Source of the DNA: Lyophyllum atratum
Taxonomy: Eukaryota > Basidiomycota > Agaricomycetes > Agaricales > Lyophyllaceae
Direction: 5' to 3'
DNA: 64,000 nt
NCBI GenBank assembly: GCA_014905825.1
Contig: JACGCN010000074.1
Location: 62,001 to 126,000, forward strand
In this document: piece by piece, positions 10,916 to 23,077 of the stretch
Position numbering within the stretch: the first letter of the stretch is position 1
Layout of the letters: the number at the start of each line of letters is the position of its first letter
Program-made: the position numbers and the translations under genes
The notes under the pieces: model-generated
The model's input: the letters and a program-made list of their open reading frames with translations, nothing else
What the model was told of the DNA's origin: nothing
Database searches by the model: none

Positions 10916-13900
10916 TTTATCAATGCGCTCTTTCCACATGACGCCTTCGCTTTCAGTGTCTCCTTACTGCGGCTGTTTTTACCCTCATTCGGTTGCTATC
11001 ATACTATATAAGATTTTCGGTTCTTCAGATTCCTCTCACCTTCCTCCCTACTATCCTACCTCCTCCTCGACTTCCTTCGCACTGCAGTGCAGACAGTCGA
11101 AAGCCCAGCGCACTCGATCGCATCCAATCAGTGCCCTCGTTCTTTACCGGCGCAACTACAGCTCCAGAGCTCCAGCTATGTCATTGGCCTCGCTTTCGGA
11201 AGCCTCTTCAAAGCCGCTGCTTCTGAAACGGCCGAAAACAACGGTTGAGGTCTCTCCCCCAACCCGCGTAATAGGTATACTCCAACTGACGCATAAAGCG
11301 ATTCCACACCAGCTGCCATCTAGAATCATTGGCACTTGCCCTAGAGCAGAACTACCGCACCAGTAGTACCAAAAACCACCGACCGAATACCCCTCGGGCT
11401 GCAACTTTCACAGTCCGCATCGACAGATCGTAGCCGAGATGCTACGGAAGCGGCCTTACACTGGAAAAGCAGCGACGACGGGACGGGGAAACGTCCGCGA
11501 GAGACTTCTGCTGGGCGGGATACAGTGATGGTATGAAGGTACCTATTACCAACCGTACTAAAAGCTGGAGAGGTCTGGAATTATGATCCATTGGTTGCGC
11601 TTTGCGAAGCCTGTTATTACCGGCTGATCCTGATGGTATCATAGGTTTAGGTCTTGTGGTGATGATCGCTTATGATCAACCAGGCTCCAGCCGAAAAGAT
11701 TGAGTCTACTGACGCAGTGTCCAACGGGCAACCCGCGGTGGAGCGGTTTGTAGCCAGTGCCACACCCACCGACCTAATACTCCGGAACCACCACAATTCA
11801 CGAACCACATCCTGACATGGGCGGACCGTCCCGACTCTCGCCATGTCAGTACTCGGCTAGTTGGCTATATAGGCGGCCTTACGCCGAAGACGGGTGACTT
11901 CGGGACGGGACGGAAAGCACGGGGGAAGTGTGCATGAGATACTCTGCCGGTACTTGGTGGAAATCATTGCCGTACATACCAAGCTACCAACTATACTGGG
12001 TCAGTGGTTCTATCAGCTGCGCTGTGTGAAAGCCGTTCAAACCCGATTTTCTCCATAGGCACTCAGGTAGAGATGCTGTGCTGACCATTGATTATGATGG
12101 GTTTGAAGTCTGCGAGTGGCTGTGATGCCTGATACCTGGTAGTGACGACTGGTTACTCGTCTATCAATCCGGAGCCTGGAGGCGAGTTCGCCGGTAGCCG
12201 CAGCGCGAGAAAGAGGGAGAGAGCGGGAACGGCAGCTGGTTGCCGGGACAAACCCTGTACCGTTGAAGTCTTTCACGTCCTCAGAGGATCTGGCGACCGT
12301 ACGTCGGAGTCCTATTTCCGTGTCACTGTGGTGTCTTTGCGAGTGATCCAGATGGTACAGATATCTACAGACTACAATCTACTACAGACAAGCTGCCCTG
12401 TATGAAGAAGAGCTAGATTGCATTGCCCTACAGCCTATACACCTGGAAGGTAGCATTCACGACTTGAATGTTTGCACTGGAGAAGCCGCGGCGCTGCTAT
12501 TCACCCCCTTGAGGCTCGGAAAGCTGGACTGGTAATCGACGTTAACCTTCGGAGAAGCTGATGCAAGTGGCCAATAGGACTGGGTGATCTAATGAATACT
12601 GGAGAACGACGGCGGGAACAATTATGGTGACGCAAGCACTTAGCCGGAGAGCTGGCGACGTTACCTGAGATGCACGCTGAGCAGCATCGCAACACAGTCC
12701 TGATATTGAAGTACGGGAATGTCGTTTCATGCCTACCAGAAGCACCCTGTTTTATCCTCCGCGGGCGCGATCTCCGGTAATCGCAGGCCCGCAGCAGGAG
12801 AGAGCTGGAATAGTCTGGGAACCTGCACGTTACAGCGTTACAGGTTTACTGCTCGTTAGGATACCCGAGGACGGAACGTCCGAATCCCGTTTTCACACTA
12901 CCATGGTGGGTGATCTAGTCGATGAAGATGTTTATCTTTTACAGACAAGCTTACCACTGTGTAAAAGTCGTTTATCCTATCGCCCTCTACCGTCTGCACA
13001 CGTGGGCGGTATTGTCTACCACTGGGAAGTGGCACTTGAGAAGCTGCGGCGTGGATTCGCCACTGCATGGAGAATTCGAGTGGAAGTCTACCTTCGGTCG
13101 TTAAGTGAAGCAGAGGCAAGTTGCGAGGCTGCCACCAGTATTGTGAGCTTCAATGAGGACTTCCGGTCCGACGACGGCAATGGCGATGGCAGCGATGACC
13201 CTTGGCCACATTATCGAAAAGCCAACTCGTATTTGCGCATGGCGGCAACCAAATACGTTCCAATACGAAGAGCGGGAATGACCTTTAACGCATACCCGAT
13301 ACAAATTGTTTATTTACCCTGACGTGGGTTCTCCGGCCGCCGCAATAGGAAGGGCCGGAATCGGCTGCAGACTTCTACGTTGAAGCCTTAAAGCTTGCGA
13401 GGAGACCCGGCCAACTTGGACACCGGGGACCATCCATTGGTCCGTGGGGGTCCCATTTTCGTGTTACTGTGGTGAGTGATTAACGTGGTGCAGATCAATG
13501 TACTAAATAAGCTGACCTCGCTGATTCTGTGTAGACGCCTTCTATAGCATCGCATTTTACACACCTGGGTGATGTTATTCGCCAATGTGTTCTTCCTACA
13601 TGCCGCCTTCGCTCCCAGTCTCTCCATACTGTTAATGCTTCTACCCTCATTCGGTTCCTCTCGTACGATTCTGGGTTCTTCATAATTCTGAGCTTTCTCT
13701 CTACAATCCTATCATCTCCTGCGACGTCCTTCCCATTGTACAGTGGATAATCGAAATGCCTGCCAACACGTTCCTATCCAGTCTGAATTCTCGTTCTCTC
13801 CCGGTACAGCTCCAGCCCCCGAACCATCTTATCAACCTCACTTCCCAAGCGCCGCAAAGCGACTTTCCACCAGCCGTCTTGAGAACACTTCTAGGGTCTC

Positions 13901-14770
13901 TCCCCACCCCTTTCAACGTACGTATACTCCGGCCGTGGATCTGAGGCAGTCCCTGCGAGTCTAGATCATCGCTAATCTCCCCATGACGTCACCCGGATCA
14001 CCCCACGAGCCAGCGGGCAGCGAGCGACCGACCATTCCGCAGCCACCGGCCAACAGCTACCGACAAAATACAATGGAAGGGGCGGAAAAAGTGCGATCCA
14101 CATTGGCCGCCAAGTTGGAGGCTTGAGTACCTGGCCGGGAGTCGGCTTCGGTTCTGGGGAGGCTGCTCAACACTGATGAGGGGAATAGGACGGGACGAGA
14201 CGGAAGAAGACTGCGGGAAGAGTGCGCAAGATACTAGTACTGAGTGTTAAGCAGCGGGTGGGTACCAACCAGCCGTACTGGATGGGGCTATGCGTTCGGG
14301 CTAGTAAAGTCCGTTGCCACTTCCAACCCGAAGAACCCATGCGTAACTGAAGGTCGTGCGCTTATTACTGGGATGATTGGCTATTGCGCAGCTGAAAAGA
14401 CTGGATGCAATACGGAAGGCTAGGAATGGCCTTTCAGCGACTTAGCTATCAACCCTCACTCCTGGATGCGAGATCTCCGGCAGCCGTAGCAGGGAGAGAG
14501 GAAACAGGCTGTAGGGTTACACGTTGTCAGGACCATACTTCGGAGTTTAATTTGCATGTAACTGTTGGCGGTGAATGATCCAGTGTGTGCAGATGCCTAC
14601 AGTCCCATACGGACAAACTGACTTCAGGGTAGACGACCTGGAGCTTGTTAGCATCGCCCTGTACACTGTACAGACCTGGGGGAAGTACTCCTCACAGGGA
14701 AAATTGCACTTGAGCAGACGTGTTTTGCATGCCCCTCCTTGCGGGGCAGTCAGAGGAAACATCTCCCATC
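10916..14770 (+). repeat. R2 repeat array, second block
   Basis: Unit starts are marked by the CTTTCCACATGACGCCTTCGC-like sequence at about 10,935 and its relative at 13,590. Internally the 3' module repeats about every 560-590 bp, with landmarks at 12,398, 12,955, 13,526 and 14,628. Each has a donor-like site after TGTTACTGTGGTGAGTG-type sequence and an acceptor-like TGTGTAG before a GAC-containing exon. That exon encodes variants of IALYTVQTWG and IALCSLQTW (also seen at 30,858). No unit has a continuous frame. The longest open frame (12,729-13,322, 197 aa) crosses module boundaries and is not proposed as a gene. Confidence 0.5.
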
Positions 14771-15935
14771 GGAGAATCTGAGAATGCAGTTATTTGCGAT
14801 AAAATTGAAAGCAAAAACAATAACAACTCCTTCAGCCGTAAACCTCTTCTTCTTCCTCATCCTACACGCTTTTATCGCTACCTTGATCGGCTTCCTCATT
14901 CTGGTCCTACACGTCTTCCACCCCAACCTTCATTGGCTGATTCTTCGCCGCACAAACCATCCACTCCTTCTTCTCCACAGCAGTGCACTTCACCTTCGTC
15001 CCGAGACCGGGATGTTGCTCACCGACTCCGGATCGGTGGCGGAGTCGACGTTGTTGTTGCGGACCGGCTCCCGGCGTGGCGTCGACGTGGCGTTCTGTGT
15101 GCATCGCCATCGTCGTGGTGCCGGGATAGTTGGCGCCCGCCAGGCTGTCAGCGGGAAACGAAATTTTCATGCTTGAAATCCTTCTCGTCGACAACTCCCG
15201 ACGAGGGATATTCGTGGTCGAACATCCTCGCCTTCGCAGAGGACTTCCTCCTTTTTGCCACCCTGGTGGCTGTTGTTGCTCCGGCTTCCTGCACCCTTCG
15301 CCGGCAGCTCCGTCAGGTCGCCGGTCCATCTCACGATGGTATGATTCCACTTGCTCTCCTTCGAGGCCAGATGTTTAAGCGTGTAATACAAGACGGAGGA
15401 TCCGTGGCGCGGGGTAAACTCCCACGTCGAGCTGCCGGCCTCCAGTTCATCGACGTCATTGGTCTTCCGTCGGTAGCCGATCGTGTACGGGGCGAAGGAG
15501 GTAACGGAGAGGAGGTTTCCCGAGAGCTTCAGTTTTGATGGGGCGTCGACATTTTCGGCAGTCGGTGGGTCCTTCTCAATAGCAGTGATAGAGTCGGCTG
15601 GTGTGTGATTTGTGGTGGTTGGAGAAGATGTTTTTTAGTGCTGAGAGGTGGGAGGGTATCATTGAGTTCATCCCAGGGTAGAAAGTCGGACCGGGAGGAA
15701 GAGAGAGAAAGCTGTGAGTGCAGTAGCAGTGAAGTAAGAGGGAGATGTAGAAAGAGGATGTTGATAGTGAGATAGGAAAAAGGGAAAGGTGGAAGCATGA
15801 ACGGAGGAGGAGGTGAAGTGCTGCGGGTAAAACCTTGTGCGGTGCGTGAAATTGATTTTTCGTAGGGTCGTCACTGAGGCTCGTCGCTGCTGTCGAGGCC
15901 TTGGTTTTCGCTGACTCATCGAGCAATTAGCTGTG
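14771..15935 (-). repeat. R1 repeat copy 1 (isolated)
   Basis: The left end carries the R1 3' signature on the minus strand (CTGCATTCTCA and TTGTTATTGTTTTTGC in reverse complement). The right end carries the R1 5' signature, read on the plus strand as GCGGGTAAAACCTTG, followed by one or two 19-bp minisatellite units near 15,870-15,905. A purine-rich leader strand lies at 15,690-15,820. The inside is GC-rich. A 272-codon plus-strand frame and a 147-codon minus-strand frame overlap here, and neither is shared with the other R1 copies, so no gene is called. Confidence 0.6.
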
Positions 15936-17104
15936 AAGTGCTACCTGACAACCACGTGACTTACTCTCTACACAATTCGTCTGATTCGCCTATTTTCTGG
16001 ACGGCTAAGCTTTCTCTCATGTGAGTGATGTGGCCTCGTAGTTATTCCGCGGTACACAGGCGTTTTCGCGGTGGACTGTCTTCCGTGCTGTCCGACCTTG
16101 CCGGTGGGAGACCAGCACACGCCTGGACGGACGAGATCAATGTAATGTTGAATATGTGCTACCTTGCCGGGATGGTTGCCGAAGGGTGGGATGGGCGGGT
16201 GATCGGCGGGCGAGGAGCTGAGTCAATGGTGACGATCAGTCAGTGTACATCAGGGAACATGGTTTCTTCCATACTTAGTCCACTGCGTGTTTATGTCGGT
16301 GTTTATGTCATGCTGCCCTGACAGAGTTGAGTGCGTTGCGGGTTGCAGCATGGTGTCTACGCTATCATGTATGATGATCCGTAGTCACGAGGCAGGGTGA
16401 GGCGTTCTAACATCTCGTGGAACGCTTTTGGCAAGAGTCCCTCAGAAATGCTTGAGGAACTGTTGTTTATTTATCCATTAATCTTGGTTTGCCTGTCTAT
16501 AGAATAGCCCCTCTGTTGATACACCCAATCCGCTCACTGTCCACGAGTCTTCTGCGCTATTGATTAGGGAACTCCCGCAGCTCTTCAGGGGCTTCGGCGC
16601 TTCATCTCCTTGAATCTTCCGCGGCTTTGACTTGCTCCTTAGACTTTTCTACGGCCTCGGCTACTTCCGCAATGCTACCTTGCCTTCAACTCGACGTTGC
16701 TGTCAATTCTTCCCTGCAGTCATATCGACGGTGACGTCACATTATCGGTGGCGTTAACGAGTCATTGCTGGCACAGTTGTCCCTCACCTCTACCGTGCTG
16801 TCAAATCTTCGATGCCATCCTCTCTTTGGTGCCGTCAATTCTCTCCTTCAACTCCCTCCGTGCCGTCATAGCATCGCCCTTGTCACCTCCTCAGCGCCCA
16901 CTTGACTCGGCCACTCTATCACGCTACACATCAGGTTGGAGAGACGGATCCGCGACATTGCTCTCGTATGACAGGTGAGAGACCAATAAGGTGCTCGCCA
17001 CACTTGGATGGCTGGCTGTTATGATTGGGACCGCATGATGCTGACGTTGCCTAGCACCTGTGGTGAAACAGAGAGGGGGAAAAAATACCCCGCGGGTAGC
17101 ATCA
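15936..17104. other. Spacer with no gene recognised
   Basis: The segment 15,975-16,090 (CTCATGTGAGTGATGTGG, TATTCCGCGGTACAC) resembles the spacer behind another R1 copy at 22,655-22,730, so this spacer travelled with R1. The remainder (16,100-17,100) shows no coding frame or recognised repeat. Confidence 0.4.
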
Positions 17105-17640
17105 CGGCCGCTTTATGTCTCTTCTACTCTTCGCCCGGCTAGTCCCAACCGAACCGCGATTCCTTGCCCTACTTATCCTGCCGCGGAAGGAGTGTCGCCA
17201 CCCTGACCGAATAGCGTCTACTCGTCCTACTGATTCGGATGCAAATAGAATCTCCTCGTCCTACTCGTCGTACCCGTCCTGCTGCGGAAAGAGTCTTCTC
17301 GCCTTAATCGCCGTACTCGTCCTACTCCGGAAGCCGTCTGCACACCCTTTTCGTCCCAGCCTGTCAGATTACGGCATGTGGAGAACATGCAGGATCTTTC
17401 CTCCTGTCTGATGTAAGGTGATGGTGACGTGTCAAGGAGCAGTAGTATAGAAGGAGTCAAGGACATGGTCGTGTGAGCTTTATCCGCAGCTGGCGATGTG
17501 TTCTGCTGCCTGGTTGCGCCTGCTGGTCTATTAGCCAATGGCTGACATATCCTGTTTATACAGAACGGCTCCCATTAGATCCTGCCTGCTCTCTCAATAC
17601 TGCTAGTCGCCGCTCGCCTCCTCCTACCGCTACTCGCCCT
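17105..17640 (+). repeat. R4 repeat copy (5' part)
   Basis: CGGCTAGTCCCAACCGAA near 17,140 and repeated CTCGTCCTACT / CTGCGGAAAGAGTC phrases match the R4 copy at 55,735-55,860 in the same orientation, and the reverse complement of copies at 38, 44.8 and 47.5 kb. The short unit TCCTACTCGTC is locally iterated. Reading frames are interrupted. Confidence 0.5.
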
Positions 17641-18510
17641 GCTCCTTATTAACTAAATCTGTGGCATTTGACATCTGCTCCTATGGGGGTGAGAAGATGG
17701 AGGGTGAGGGTGAGTACACAGACCGGCGAGGAGAACTAGGAGGATGCCTCCAATACTGTTGGCTAAGAGTTGCGGAGCGTCTTGGGTTCATCGGAACTCA
17801 GTCTTGAGCATGCACATTGTCAGAATATGGGACGTCCGGTGATGACGATGTCCCTAGTGTACTCTAGTGTGGTAACGGAGGTCGGAAGACCAAGCTCCGG
17901 AAGGGATCAAGCTCGGAAGACCAACCTCCGGAACGGAGTGATGTGGAGGTGGTCCTGCCTATAAAGCTTGTACATAGAGAGAGAGAGCTGCTCACAATGT
18001 TTCTGCTGTATCGAATACTATTGTCATGTTTAACTACCTCTCACATTCAACATACAATGTTTTTGCGGACCATACAGTACAATCTGGATAGAATGAACGT
18101 CGTGACATGCTAGGAAACATTCATCCATACATACGGAGATCGTGCACAGTATGGCTCCTCGGTGACGGCTTGCTCTTTCGCTAGCTGCGCTGATCACTAG
18201 GTAGCTACATTTCTACATGGACCACGCCCTTCCTTATAGTCATCGTTCCACTTCACTAGGGGTGTTACGATGAGTGCAATACAAGAAATAGCACCGTCTA
18301 GTACACGCACCCAACGTATGTTTTCTCATCCAATGTAGATGCGGACGAGAGAATATCTGGTGTGTAGCAGCAGTTAGAATGATACGGATTGAAGAAGCAT
18401 TTCCGGCTCATATATGTGTTTGTGTAGTCTACTTCCATTTATTGACTGTGATAGAGTGGATTGGGATGGACTATGTAAAAGCAGACAGGTTACGGTAATA
18501 CGGCTGGTTC
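17641..18510. other. Spacer with no gene recognised
   Basis: It contains a small direct repeat (GGTCGGAAGACCAAGCTCCG and GCTCGGAAGACCAACCTCCG at 17,880-17,935) and a GA dinucleotide run at 17,978. The part near 18,340-18,420 resembles spacer sequence at 22,900 and 24,890. No gene is seen. Confidence 0.4.
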
Positions 18511-19515
18511 TGCCTCGCGAGGAGCTCGAAAGAATAAAATGTCATTGAGGATGCAGGTATCTGCGATAATATTCAAAGCAAAAACAATAATAATTCTATC
18601 AGCTCTAAACCCTCCCTCTCCCCAATCATCCCTATCGTCCTCCTGGTCTTCAACTACTTCCTCTTCTCCGTAGCAGCTTGCGTTTTGGCCGGCATATCTG
18701 GTTTCGTGACTTGGTGTGAGGTTATGAGATGTCGGAGGGAACACCGGGTTGTTGGCTCCCCGCGAAGAGGATAAATCCTCCCTTCATGCTTCCTCCTCCG
18801 AGTGGTTCTCAGGGAACGGTTCTTGTGAGGAGTGTGGCTCCTCATCTCGTCGTCTTTCATCAGGTATTTCGTCTCTTCTGCACCCGGGTGCAGGTCGAGC
18901 ATAGTCGTGTTTGCGACCGTCTGCTGGGGGTAGCAGCTGGTTTGCGGTGTTGCGGGCGTCGTCGTCAATCACAAAACTGAGGTTGTATTAGGCGTGGGAG
19001 TCAAATGTGTGGAGGTGGAGGTCGTCAGTCGTACCATCGATAGTCTTTGGCATCTTCTTCGAGGAGGCGCCTGTTCATTTGGAGGCGGCGCTGGAAACGA
19101 ATGGTCGACGTCGAGCTGAGGTGAAGGTTGCCGCCAAGCGGTAGAAGAGGCGGTGGTTTTCCGGTCGTCCTTTCTTAGGCTAGTTCAGGTGGTGTTGGTG
19201 CAGAGTATGATCCGTGTAGCAGGAATGTTTGAAGTGGGAGGTGGGAGAGTGAGGCAGTTCGTGGTGAAGTAGAAAGGAAGTTAGGATGGTTGCGAAGAGA
19301 GAGGAAGGTGATGGTGAAGTAGGAAAAAGGGAGAGGGAGAGGATATTGATGGTGGAATAAAAAGGAGGGTGAGGTGAGAGAGAAAGGGGGAGCGGCACAA
19401 TTCTACGGGTAAACCCCTCGACGCTGCGTGGAATTGAATCTGGGTAGCGTCGTTACTGAGGTTTTTCACTGCCGCGGAGGCTGGTTTCTCCACAAGCTCA
19501 TCGAGCGATCACCCG
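18511..19515 (-). repeat. R1 array copy 2
   Basis: Starts at GAGCTCGAAAGAATAAAATG and ends beyond GGGTAAACCCCTCG (19,405) with two 19-bp units near 19,455-19,500. On the minus strand the leader (19,400-19,200) is pyrimidine-rich. Downstream are short charged frames (for example RRDEIPDERRRDEEP at about 18,850) of the acidic/basic style seen in the other copies. It is broken by stops and not an intact gene. Confidence 0.6.
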
Positions 19516-20581
19516 TGACTCGTTACCCTTGAAGTGTGCCACCGAGGAGGAGGAAAATCAAGCAAACTATCTTGGCTGCAACAAGAGTCCCCAGCGTGAT
19601 ACTGTGTCTGTAACATTTGTAGTGCCGTGAGCAGCGACGATCTGCGATTCTCTGTTCTAGGTACGAAGCATACCTGACCAATACCCTATATAATAGGTTT
19701 ATCGGGCAGTAGAACCTCCGCAAGATAGCCAGTTCAAACGTGTATGCTGACTGCAACAGTTCATGTCTGGATGATAGTTTTCCCAGTTGGCGTCGGTCAG
19801 TGTGACGGTTGATCGCGAGAAAACATGCTGAATCGCCAGTTCGGCGGAGGAATTGCACGTGCAGCAGATGACCTCCTTTTGTCAGGGAAATCGCGATAGT
19901 AGAGGGGAAGAGTAGTTGATCGACATTGTTCCTGAGCGTGTGCTTTGATAATAGGGGTACGGCGTCGTGTATTTGCTTGATAGTGAGAGAGAGAGAGAGC
20001 AAATGAAGATGAGCACGCTGCAGCCACTACTAACCACAATGAGGTTCGCTAGTCGAAAGATGCTCCTCTCGCTCCGTCTTATGGCTGACAGTCCCATAAT
20101 CTCTATACCTGTGCCAGATCGCTGCGCACGGAAGTGGTCTTTGTAATGAACGGTTCATGACAGTGTTGTGATGCCGGCACCACACGTTCACAGGACGGAA
20201 CAGATGACGGCATGGATTAGTTGACGACACGTACGAGTCAGGTGGCCGAGAAGTCAGGACGCGGAACATTTGAGGGAGCGACGGGGGGTGGGACGGTGGG
20301 GGGGTTGGGGGGTGTTGATAGTATATACTGCAATTATTCAGGTAGGCCACATGCAAACATGAAAAAAACCGAAATCCCGCCGGCCTCCGTGTATTTTTTG
20401 CCCAACAGCTTTCCAACAAAGGTCCTTACACTGCACGTGACGTCGTTTCCACGAAATATGGATCCATTCTTATGCTCCTAAGCCACTCTACGCGCCTAAC
20501 GTACCACCTATTATTCACGCAGACGATTACGTTCCCAGGGAATGTTTTTCCCTGAAATACGAGCGAACCATGGTTTTTGTG
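19516..20581. other. Spacer between R1 copies
   Basis: No convincing gene. A GA run at 19,985-20,000 and a G-rich stretch at 20,280-20,315 are the only compositional features. The longest open frames (minus, 19,523-20,002 and 20,030-20,419) have no coding-like bias. Confidence 0.4.
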
Positions 20582-22035
20582 TCGCGACGAGCTCGGCAGA
20601 ATACAAAGTCATTGGTGATGCAGTTATCAGCGATCAATTTGACAGCAAGAACAATAACAACTCCTTCAGCTCTAAACCTGTTCCTCTTCCTCATCCACCA
20701 CGTCTTACCCCTCGAATGTGAACGTTGAGCCTACCCTCTCCTTCAGTACATCGTCTCCTTTGAGATAGACAAACAAAATATTCCTCATCCTCCACGTCTT
20801 CCTCATTTTCTTCCACCTCGAAGGTGAACGCTGTGCCCACCCGCTCCTTGATGGCATCGTCCCCTTTGAAATACACAAGTATAACAACAACTCCATCCAC
20901 TCTCAAACTCTTCCTCTTCTTCATCATCCACCTCTTCCTCTTCATCATTGCCTTTCTAATCCTCCCTTCCTCGTCTGACTTATTGCCGGAGGTGGGCTCT
21001 CCAGAGGAGTGATCCTCCTCTTCTCCCTCGTCCTCCAACTAGTCTTTCCCTCCTTCTTCGGCAGCAGCCACCCGCTCGAATCGTGTGGCTATTGCCGTCA
21101 CGCAACAAGAATGTCCGCCGGGGCGGGGGAAGAAATCCTAGCACGACTATGCGTCGGTGTAGATGCCGGTGGGCGCAGCGTTGGCTTAGTGGGAGCTTCA
21201 CAGCTCGCGGCGAGGTTTTCATTTCGTGGAACCGAAGAACGGGGGTGAAACGTGGTGGAGGTGGAGGTCGTCAGTAACGGCGGCGATCAGGTTGGTGATA
21301 GTTGTGGAGTAGAAGGCTCTAGGCTTTGAGGCCGAGCCGGGAAGGCGATTCACCGTTGGCAGCCGGGGTGATGGCGGCGGCCAACGGTAGGGAGTGATGA
21401 CGTTGCTGGGTTTGTTGGTGGAAGGAATGGTAGTAAATGGATGTGTGCAGGCATGAAGTACGGGGCTCGCGTTACGGATAGCTTGGTAATGCTTCATACA
21501 GCTGTGTCGCCGCATCAAAATCTATATTGGCATCTGCAGCTGGAACGCCATCAAACCTCTCGTGTTGCTGGGAGCCGAAACCCAGGAAAGAAACCAAGAG
21601 GTCGAGGATCGAAATCGGGAACGCAACCTCTTCGTGAGAACCGGCGTGTGGGTGCTGATAGTATGTTAGTACCGTGCAGCAAGACGCAATAGAAGTCGGT
21701 AAAAACTCACCCTCTCAAAAAAAACCTTGTAGATCAGTTTACATCTCTCCTTGCCCGTTCGTTGTAGGTTTTCATAGTAGCAAAGACAATCAAGCCGAGA
21801 CGTCGCGTTGGGGAGGGAGAGGGATGAAATATATGTTGGAGTACGAATGTAGTAAGAAAATAGGTGTAGAAAGAGAAAGTTGATGGTGGAGGATGAAGCA
21901 TGGAGAAGGGCAGAGAGGAAGACAGTGAGAAAAGAAGCGGGAGGGAGAGGAATGGGGGGCGGCGAAACTGTGTGAGTAAAACTCTGCACGGTGAGTACAA
22001 TATAATTGTCGTAGCGTCGTGAATCTTTGCGTGGC
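20582..22035 (-). repeat. R1 array copy 3
   Basis: The 3' signature lies at 20,582-20,690 (CGACGAGCTCGGCAGAATAC, then ACTCCTTCAGCTCTAAACC). The 5' signature lies near 21,975-22,020 (GAGTAAAACTCTGCACGG). On the minus strand 21,038-20,691 is an open frame starting MEDEGEEEDHSSGE and continuing with K/R- and E-rich segments. Inside it, phrases of the type DAIKERVGTAFTFEVEE and VLKERVGSTFTFEG (two frames) show a local duplication of about 115 bp. The acidic SSGE stretch is shared with R1 copy 6 (EEELNSSGKD). Confidence 0.6.
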
Positions 22036-22205
22036 TGCATTCGGGGTTTGTCTCTGCCATCACTGCTTGCATCTGCTGTCAAGGCTTCCTTCTGCCGTCA
22101 AGGTTTGTCTCTGCCGTCGACCCTTGTATCTACCGTCGAGGCGTGCAGCTGCCGTCCAGGCTTGTCGCTGCCATGGATGGTTGTCGCTGACGTCGAGACT
22201 TGCGA
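22036..22205 (-). repeat. 19-bp minisatellite at the 5' end of R1 copy 3
   Basis: About eight to nine diverged units of CTGCCGTCGAGGCTTGTCT type on the plus strand (for example CTGCCGTCAAGGTTTGTCT and CTGCCGTCCAGGCTTGTCG). The period is 19 bases, so it cycles through reading frames and is unlikely to be coding. The same unit occurs at the equivalent end of other R1 copies. Confidence 0.75.
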
Positions 22206-23077
22206 TTTCACTTACTCAACAGGCAATTACCGGGGAGCGATACGCGAGCACCAAGGCGCCGTGACAGGCGACATGGTCACAGTATGCCACCAGTCAGAGT
22301 GGGCAGAACTGGTGTGCGACGGTTCGGCATTCTGTAGACAGGCTACAATTGAAAGCATTCGACAGTCCCTGTCTCGGTAACCGCACACAGATGCGTATTC
22401 GGTCATTAACAACGTGCCAAAATCACGATACCAACCGGCAGTCGTTCGCTGTGTGACACCACCCGACTACAAATAGCTGCCGGGGACATCTTTACTCTGT
22501 GTAGAATACGCCCAACGCGGACGATTAAGCGCTCTTTGCAGCTGCGGCATTGAATTGTCTACGACTTCATCTGTGCTAGTCAAGCATGAAGGCAACATCT
22601 TTCCCTACTTTCTACTCAGGCCGGACTCTAACGCGTTCGCACTTTCATTGGACCGCTGAGGTGTCTCTCATGAGTCATTTGACCTCCTAGTTCTTCCGCA
22701 GTACGTCTACGAGTGTAGGCGGTTGACTGAAAAATAGGCTGTTTGACACTCCCGGTGGGCGACTAGCAAACAACTCGACGGAGTAGGTGAAGATACTGCT
22801 GAATTTCCGCTATGGTGCTGGTGTCGAGGGCGGAGAGTGTGGGGAGAGACAGAGCGGCGCACCAGAGAACTGAGAAGCTTCCATCGGTTGAAGTGCAGAG
22901 GGAAGAATATATGTGGTGAGTAGCAGTAGGCATGAAGATACGGATCGCAAGCAACAGTTGGCTCACGTGTGATTGATCGTGTAGTCTACTGCCGGTCAGA
23001 CTCATCAGTCTAAACCGAACGGATTTCACTGGATTATTCAGAAGTCTGCTTTTCCGGCGCCAATACAGATGGTTCGT
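22206..23077. other. Spacer with an R2 5' fragment and R1-linked sequence
   Basis: Positions 22,380-22,620 match the 5' part of R2 (GCGTATTCGGTCATTAAC; GGCATTGAATTGTCTACGAC, compare 7,415-7,590 and 29,285-29,460). Positions 22,790-22,980 resemble 24,740-24,960 (GAGTAGCAGTAGGCATGAAGATACGG versus GTAGGAGTAGCTAGAATG), so this spacer is part of the tandem R1 unit. No gene is called. Confidence 0.45.

Noticed and set aside
14720..15538. Longest open frame in the window (272 aa, plus strand).
   Set aside because: It runs antisense to the R1 coding direction, crosses the R1 boundary, is Ser/Pro/Arg-rich without domains, and has no counterpart in other R1 copies. GC-rich sequence gives long chance frames.
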